Assembly: GCA_015039465.1 (NCBI GenBank)
Contig: MU130237.1
Span: forward strand, 744,001 to 808,000
Source of the DNA: Phlegmacium glaucopus
Lineage: Eukaryota; Basidiomycota; Agaricomycetes; Agaricales; Cortinariaceae
Reading direction: 5' to 3'
DNA: 64,000 nt
Position 1 is the stretch's first letter, and every line of letters starts with the position of its first letter. The notes under the pieces were generated by a model. It was not told the DNA's origin. It saw only the letters and a program-made list of their open reading frames with translations, and did no database searches. A program made the translations under genes and the position numbers. This document shows, piece after piece, positions 57,701 through 64,000 of this stretch.

Positions 57701-60700
57701 TATTGAATCCAAGTGAGATTCGCACACATATGATCCCAGTGTTTTTATTCAACAGCACTTGTCAGATTTCAAACAGGCATGATTGATGCACTCAACGCAG
57801 AGATTTCCTTGGGGACTGTGTCGAACGTTCACGATGCCGTGCAGTGGCTTGGATACACATACCTGTTTGTAAGAATGCGCGTGAACCCCTTCGTTTATGG
57901 TCGGCATTGCTTTTCTTTTTTTTCATTGCCCTTTAAAGTAACTTTTTTCTGCTACATTCAGGCATTGCACGAGATTCTGTCGTGGACGATCCTCAGTTGG
58001 GTGGCAAAAGAAAAGAACTTGTTAATCTCGCAGCCCAGAAGCTGGCAGAAACGAAGATGATTACATTTGAAAATCAACATGGACGATTTAATATCACCGA
58101 CCTCGGCAGGATCGCAGCAAAATACTACATTCGCCATAGTTCCATGGAAATATTTACTCAGGAATTTCGACCCAAGATGTCTGAAGCCGATGTGTTGGGA
58201 ATGCTCTGCAAGAGTACTGAGGCAAGGAGTTTTCATCATGTCGCGGTAATGCTCGACTGATGATTATTAGTTTGATCAAATCCAAATACGTGAGTCGGAG
58301 GTTCAAGAACTCGAGCATATCATGAAGCGTGTTCCTTGCGAAGTTAAAGTGATTTTTTTCGCCGTTCTCTTGCTGTCAAATCTCAAATCTAATTTTACTT
58401 AGGGAGGCACCGATACTACGGCAGGAAAAGTCAATATTCTTTTGCAAGGTTACATTTCCAGGGAAATCGTCGAGGATTTTGCGCTCGTCTCGGACATGGC
58501 TTATGTTGCTCAAAACGGTGGTCGAATTATTCGCGCAGTACTCGAAATTGCTATGAGCAAAAAATGGTCCAGCGTCACTGCTGTTCTTCTGGAGTTGAGC
58601 AAAGCTGTAGAAACGCGTCTATGGCCTTTCCATCACCCATTAAAGCAATTTCAACTTAAGGCAGAAACTCTTTACAACTTGGAGACGTGGGCAGATGAGT
58701 GGTCCGTTACTCAGTTGGCGGGGTTCGACGCTGCTTCTTTGGGGAAGCTAGTTCATTTAAATGAGCAACATGGACGTGCCATCGTGAATGCTGCAAAACA
58801 ATTTCCCTCCGTCCAAATTCTCTATGGCTTGCAACCCATTGCAGCTGATATTCTCAAGGTTTGTCTCAAAGTCAATCGTGCATTTGAGTGGAGCACGGCT
58901 GTCCATGGTACGAGTGAACATTTCTGGATCTGGGTAGAGGATGATACTGGCTTAAATGTTCTTCAATCATCGCGCATTACCTTCCGCGAAACCACTGATA
59001 CGCTCAAAATCGATTTTTTTATCTCTATACCTCAAGGCCAACCGCCTCCGTTCGTCACCATTCGATCTGTTTCAGACCGTTGGGTGGGCGCAGAAGATAA
59101 TCTTAACATTGCTATGGATTCCTTGATCATGCCCCCAGCTTCTCCACCTCATACACGTCTATTAAACCTACCCTTTCTATCAATGAACGAATTAGAAGGA
59201 TTTTCGAATTTAGCAAGGATCTTCTCGCGTCGGCTTCACACATTTAACAACCTTCAAACACAGTACTTCTGGAACCTTGTGCGAGGCCGTCGTCATTCGT
59301 TGGTTTGCGCGCCTTCAGGAAGCGGCAAGTCTACTGCTGTACAGATGCTCGTCTGGTACGTGTGAACCTTGGTAATGTATTGACCACTGATGAAATTGGC
59401 TACAGGCTGACGATTCTGGAGGCCCCTTCTTCATGGATTTGGATTGTGACCCCAACAAAAGCGGTGGCCCTCGAGATGATATCAGAACTTCGGCCAGGTT
59501 CGCAGCTCATTGGAGCTCGCCTAGAGTATGAGGGAGCTGGCTCGCTTTTGGCGCCTCCGACGTCACGAACTATTCGTATTATTACTGCAGCAACACTGCT
59601 AGAAGCCTTTTCAAAGCCAGCTCTGCCCACGAACATACAAGGGTTGCGTTTGGTCGTGTGCGAGAACCTTGAACAGCTAGATTCAGTCTACGAGCTTGGG
59701 ATCTCACTTTTAAAGATTGTTACGCAGTCCGCTTCTACTAGATTTGTTGGACTGTCTGCATCCGTCAACGACCCCACAGATCTAGCAAATTGGCTAGATG
59801 TCGAACCCGCTGCTCTGTCCAGTTTTCGTCCTCAAGACCGTGACCAATCATTGACCATGTCAAGCCAAACATTCGCAATACCCCATTCTGTTTCCCTTTT
59901 TAAAGCCATGGCGGGGCCAGCCCATAGAGCTATACAGTATTCACCGCCAGGAAGTCCAGCACTAATTTTTGTTCCCTCTCGCGGACAATGTCGATCCACA
60001 GCCATGGATCTCGTTACACACTGTACCCTAGACTTGGAAACCGCACGAGGTTACATAGATGTCAACACCTCCGATGAGCTTATTGGAGCTTACTGTGCCA
60101 GACTCAACGACAAGACATTGGTTGACTTCGTGAGCAAAGGCGTGGGGTTCTTCCACCCTGGGATTGTCAAGTCAGACCGTAATCTGATGCTGGAGATGTA
60201 TGCAGAGGGTTTTATCCGTGTTCTTATAGTTCCAAGAGATTCATGCTGGATTGTGCCTGTACGGGCAGCGATTGTCATTGTGATGGGTACGCAATTCGCG
60301 CAAACCCAAGAGGGCTCTGACATACGGCAAATGTTGGATTATTCCTTGACCGAGCTAGTTAGGATGCAAAGTCGTGCAGTGCGTCACACGGGTGCTGGTC
60401 AATTCCATCTCTTCTGCCAAGCAGAGGCTTTGGAGACATATTCTCGTTTTCTGGACGATGGCCTACCGGTGGAATCACAGCTCACTGAAACGAAAACACT
60501 CCAAAGATGGGTCAAGACTGTTTTTCACCACCATATAGATAAGCAACAGGTGGTTGATGCACTGTCATTCACGTTCTTGGCTCAGCGGGTCATCAGCAAC
60601 CCATCCTACTATGGATTTACAACCAGAAACCAAGATGAAGATCTATCTGCTATCGTGGACCAATTGGTAGAAGCTATGGGTGAACCAACAGAGGCTTCCT

Positions 60701-60705
60701 CATAA
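54744..60705 (+). CDS. SLH1: Ski2-like RNA helicase Slh1/ASCC3 (RQT complex), shortened and with a degenerate second cassette
   Basis: Slh1/ASCC3 is the helicase of the ribosome-quality-control trigger complex that splits collided ribosomes. The start is 54744 ([16 protein letters not shown]). Cassette 1 is intact: Walker A APTGAGKT, motif Ia [58 protein letters not shown] and [19 protein letters not shown], then a winged helix ([19 protein letters not shown]) and a Sec63 domain (about 58400-59100). Cassette 2 keeps Walker A (APSGSGKST) and LSAS, but the DExH position reads VCEN and motif VI is replaced by [12 protein letters not shown]. The protein ends soon after the second winged helix, about 350 residues shorter than yeast Slh1 (about 1,970 residues), so the C-terminal Sec63 domain is missing. 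No frameshift was needed to reach the stop. Confidence 0.88.
56053..56066 (+). other. 14-nt microexon encoding part of the Walker A motif of SLH1
   Basis: The conserved ICAPTGAGKT motif is only continuous if an exon ending TTTGTG at 55994 joins the 14-nt exon CACCCACCGGGGCA, which in turn joins the exon starting GGGAAAACC at 56121. Both flanking introns have GT-AG ends. Confidence 0.75.
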
Positions 60706-60762
60706 ACAGTCATTTCTATATATCTATCTAGCACTAGTATGATTGGTGAGATCCCATGGAGT

Positions 60763-62491
60763 CTATATGTAGGACTGAAGCCTCTCGAATCTTGCTGCTG
60801 CCTTTCGCAGGGTATCGACATCTTTGCAGAATGCGAACCTTGCGTAGGCCTCGCCGATGTTAGCATGTTCTTCGCAGTAGAACTAGATAGAACATTAAGA
60901 TTGAACATAGAGGCGAACCGAAAATTGGGACAAATACCTCGCTAACCGGGATAGAAGAAACACCGACTTCCATCGCAATAAACCAACAGGCCCTATTTTG
61001 AATTAGAAGTGCCATCACCCGTTACCAAATAATCAAGCTAACCTGAAGTCGCGTCCTCTTCCTAGAACGCTTGGTGGGAAGGGATAGTCCTCTGGAAATT
61101 TAACTTTCGAGATATCCTACATTTTGTTGAGACCAAAAAGTAATTTCCGTCCAACAGAGAAAATCTACCAGTAAAACGAAGTAGCTGCCTTGGGGCAAGC
61201 TGTACTTCAGTCCCAGTTTATCGAAAGCATCACAGAGTATGGATCGTCTTTCTTCATATTCCGCAAGCTGCGTCTCAAAGAAACGCCTCTCCTTGGCTTG
61301 TTCTAGACCTGCTGCTGCTGCTTCTTGTAATGGCGAGTTTGTGCAGAAAACAATGCGGGTACTCGCAGCCAGTGTAGGATGGATGTAAGAAGCTGGGGCG
61401 ATAAGCCAACCAATACGCCACCCAGTTGCGGCAAATGCCTCTGTAAAATGTTAAATCATAACTACAATTCCAAGGCTGAAAAAGTATGCTGCTTACTTCC
61501 TGCTGACCCGACAGTTATAGTCCGGTCCCACATACCAGGTAAATTAGCAATGCGAACATGCTCCATCCCATCAAATACCAGACAATCATACTGGTAGGGG
61601 ATAGGTGAAGAGGGCGTTTGGTAATGGGGAAAACCTTTGACATACCACTTCATCTGCCATCACGAGAAGATTAAATTCTTCAGCGATTGCTGCAATTGCC
61701 TCTAATTCAACTTTGGTGAAAACCTTGCCGACAGGGTTATGAGGGGTGTTGATAATGATCATCTTGGTGCGTGGAGTGATCGCCCGTCTTCAATAAACAT
61801 CTCGATAAGTGCTGATCCCATTGGTATAGAATTACATACCGGAGTTCCTGGATATCTATGGTCCAGTCGTTGCTTTTCTGGTTTTTGATAGAGTCTTTGG
61901 GCGGGTGCAACGGAACATAGACGGGCTTGCCACCGTTGAAGGTGACGGAGGGAAGATATTGGTCGAAGAATGGTTCGAACATAATGACTTCGTCTCCTTG
62001 ATCTAGAAAAGCAGTGAAGACTGCATATTGTCCTGTAAAGATTCAGTAAGTATGCTAATTCGGAGCTGATTATTACTATCTGATACCTTCATTTGCTCCA
62101 CTGGTAACCAAAATTTCTGATTCGACATCTAGATCTCTATTAAACTGCGGGCTGTAAAATGCCTTGATAGCTTCGCGGAGGCGAAGGCGACCTCGAGGGT
62201 GGGAGTAGTGATTAGGAGCTACAGTATTCAGTGCTTGCTCAGCTGCCTCAGTCACCCATTTTGGAGGTGCAAAGTTCATGTAGCCTTGGCCAAGGTTTAT
62301 GCAATCTGCTGGCAGATTAGCAACGCTATGACAGGGTAATTAGGGTCACGATTATGTAGGTATTGCAGGTTGATTGATTACTTGAATATTGTCCAGACAT
62401 CGAGCGCAAGAGCTCTACCCTCCCTCAAACGCGATGAGAAAGGTACTAGATTTTTACGATCACCTATGGGATGGTTTGGCTGATTGGCCAT
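60763..62491 (-). CDS. BNA3: Kynurenine aminotransferase (PLP-dependent class I aminotransferase)
   Basis: The enzyme transaminates kynurenine to kynurenic acid and also acts on other amino acids (KAT III/Bna3 group). The start is 62491-62489 (MANQPNHPIGDRKNLVPFSS). Family blocks are INLGQGYMNFAPPKWVTEAA, NHYSHPRGRLRLREAIKAFY, ILVTSGANEGQYAVFTAFLD, EVIMFEPFFDQYLPSVTFNG, INTPHNPVGKVFTKVELEAI and VMADEVYDCLVFDG. The PLP lysine lies in SAGKAFAATGWRIGW, and an intron splits its codon. The C-terminus (DVDTLRKAAARLQ-type) contains FCKDV and ends LQSYI. The gene is complete; the stop is 57 bp from the SLH1 stop. Confidence 0.92.
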
Positions 62492-62809
62492 TGTCCTTCT
62501 GAATATGTTTCGGGCAAAGGAGTGCAATCGATATCTTTGGGCAAAGATCATTTTTCAGCTGACTTGGTGCCAAACAATACCAAGCCCTCCTGTTTCCGGA
62601 CCACTCCGATCGGATAACTTTTCTTCCTGTAAAATCGAGTTTAAAGATATTTATGTCTTTACACAAGTTCAATGAGCGACCATCAAGGGCCTCTGGTACG
62701 CCTTCTTACATGTCACGTGCATTCAAGCTGTGACTTCAACAGTAAAAAGACGAGTAACAGTGTACAATCACAGACGATCTGAACACTTACACATGAATCG
62801 AACAACGTC

Positions 62810-62834
62810 TCAAAGATAGACAGTCTATCTTTGA
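62810..62834. repeat. Perfect 11-bp inverted repeat with 3-bp spacer
   Basis: TCAAAGATAGA at 62810-62820 and TCTATCTTTGA at 62824-62834 flank the spacer cag. It could form a DNA or RNA hairpin upstream of the gag-like frame. Confidence 0.7.
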
Positions 62835-62842
62835 CGATGCGA

Positions 62843-62981
62843 GGAGAGACAGTTCGAATGGTATAAGAGACGAGTCCCCACGGACCTCATCTCATACATT
62901 CGTTCACTGTCTCTCCCAGGTATGATTCTCATCTCTCACTGTTACGAGAGCCGTTTTCATTCGCTCACTGTCTCTCCCAGG
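62843..62981. repeat. Short inverted and direct repeats around a GTCTCTCC motif
   Basis: GGAGAGACAGT at 62843-62853 is the reverse complement of ACTGTCTCTCC at 62906-62916. The latter sits in a 24-bp direct repeat (62897-62920 and 62958-62981) that differs at one base and is spaced 61 bp apart. These lie just before the gag-like reading frame. Confidence 0.65.
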
Positions 62982-63047
62982 AGTAGTCCAGTACCAGAGG
63001 CATTAATAGTCGCATCCAAATCTACATCGTGTTAACCACTCAAAACT

Positions 63048-63800
63048 ATGACCTATGGCGACTCTTCCAGAACCGACTCATCACTCGCTGTTGAACCGGA
63101 TGTCTCCGATCTCTCCTCGAAACCATCCGAGTCTACTTCAGCGCTTAACCAGCCCGCCTCTGCCAATAACAGAGATCATGTCTCGACCAACAACGGGGAC
63201 CATGTCTCTCAATCCTCTTCCTTCACGAGACCATCGGACTCTCCTACAGAGGATGAACGACTCAGACTCCTCAACGAACTCGAAGTCTCAGTTGATCAAT
63301 ACCGAAAGGGGTCTTCGTCAAAAACGGAAGCGATCTCCTCCATCCTGCGAATCCTCAGCGAGAACACTGATGTCTCGGGTTCTCAATCCCAAAAGGAGTC
63401 GACTTTCGACTCCTATCTCTCAGAAATCATCTCTGTACAGCAACCTCTCCGTGGACACCCAAAATCCGACCCTCCTCTTTCCTCTTCCAAGAATCCGACC
63501 TCTGTCCCCGAAACCAGTGAAAAGAGGACTCCTCAGGATTGGGAAGACGATGACTCTGGGGACGAAGAAGACAAACGGGTGAAACGGCAGAAACTCAATG
63601 AATCCGATATGCCCTGGTACAACTCGAGCGATGAATCAACCGCCGACCTTATTCACCCCAGTAGCCAGGAAACCCGTAGGCTACTGCGAATCTACCACGG
63701 AGACATATCCAAATCCAAGTTCTACGCAAAAATCGCCCCCAATTCACCCACTGGCATCCCCTCCATCAGGAAAAATGACTTGTGCCCTAGGCCGTCCTGA
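63048..63800 (+). mobile_element. Retroelement gag-like fragment, truncated
   Basis: The 250-codon frame is Ser/Pro-rich at the start (MTYGDSSRTDSSLAVEPDVS). A helical segment LLNELEVSVDQYRKGSSSKT follows, then an acidic/basic region DDDSGDEEDKRVKRQKLNES. It then reads DMPWY, and SQETRRLLRIYHGDISKSKF with YAKIAPNSPTGIPS. This order (acidic-basic linker, MPWY, helical block) resembles the non-catalytic first protein of agaricomycete retroelements. The expected continuation after GIPS is lost: from about 63770 the sequence turns into repeat-rich DNA and the frame stops at 63800. No zinc knuckle, protease or reverse transcriptase is present. Family assignment is from memory of similar fungal sequences and is moderate. 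Confidence 0.55.
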
Positions 63801-63888
63801 AATGTCCTGGGGTGCCCCAGGCAGCTCAGGGCGCTCAGGTCAAGAGGTCGCCCTGGGGTGCAAGTTACCTATGTATGAAAAGTCTTAG

Positions 63889-64000
63889 GCTGTCCTGGGG
63901 CAACCTGAGGCAACCTGAGAGCGTCCTGAGGCAACCTGAGGCAACCTGAGAGCGTCCTGAGGCAACCTGAGAGCGTCCTGAGGCAACCTGAGAGCGTCCT
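63889..64000. repeat. 21-bp minisatellite running off the right edge
   Basis: The unit is GCAACCTGAGAGCGTCCTGAG, with some copies of a 10-bp sub-unit GCAACCTGAG doubled. At least four long units are visible and the array reaches the window end. The preceding 63790-63888 contains degenerate relatives (cctggggtgccccagg, cagctcagggcgctcagg). Confidence 0.85.

Larger units (their letters stand above)
62492..63047. other. Intergenic region with repeats upstream of a retroelement-like fragment
   Basis: Holds the BNA3 promoter on the left and several short repeats on the right (listed separately). No gene is recognised. Confidence 0.5.

Noticed and set aside
63055..63582. 175-codon frame overlapping the gag-like frame
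   Set aside because: It is the +1 shadow of the 63048 frame, which carries the family-like motifs.

Overview
The window is a piece of basidiomycete nuclear genome, most likely an agaricomycete mushroom. Genes are split by many 45-60 bp GT-AG introns, some exons are only 11-25 nt long, intergenic gaps are short, and several proteins (Crinkler-like PB1/P-loop/nuclease protein, NRPS-like adenylation remnant, ThrE/PRM10-type exporter, sucrose permease) are typical of that class. No rRNA, tRNA or CRISPR was seen. Exon limits were worked out by hand from splice signals, reading frame and family conservation; there is no transcript support.

Region by region. 1-5.7 kb: the 5' part of DOM34/pelota (runs off the left edge), the thioredoxin-fold protein PLP1/TXNDC9, and a large unrecognised protein with six cysteine-pair (zinc-ribbon-like) units. 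5.7-17.4 kb: a gene-poor, rearranged island with an inverted partial copy of a chitinase, a broken unidentified gene, an intact Crinkler-like gene, a decayed NRPS-like adenylation gene, a cluster of small palindromes, the full-length GH18 chitinase, and about 3 kb without a recognisable gene. 17.4-26 kb: an orphan proline-rich gene, a WTAP-like coiled-coil protein, a STEEP1-like zinc protein, an Avo2-like ankyrin protein and a sucrose/H+ symporter-like permease. 26-62.5 kb: dense housekeeping genes: DPH6, FRS1, EMC10, a small unknown gene, BSD2, a GNAT acetyltransferase, a PRM10-like transporter, FRS2, PEX2, KAP120, SLX4, folylpolyglutamate synthase, EFR3, SLH1/ASCC3 and BNA3. 62.5-64 kb: short inverted and direct repeats, a retroelement-like gag fragment, and a 21-bp minisatellite that runs off the right edge.

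Many genes are arranged head-to-head (ATGs 52-212 bp apart) or tail-to-tail (stops 57-156 bp apart). Several products share a theme: translation (both PheRS subunits, DPH6 for eEF2, DOM34 and SLH1 for stalled ribosomes) and membrane/organelle biogenesis (EMC10, PEX2, EFR3, BSD2). These are conserved single-copy genes, and no dedicated operon-like system is evident. The most unusual items are the six-unit cysteine protein, the SLH1 homologue with a decayed second helicase cassette and no C-terminal Sec63 domain, GC-AG introns in both PheRS subunit genes, and the rearranged 5.7-17.4 kb island.
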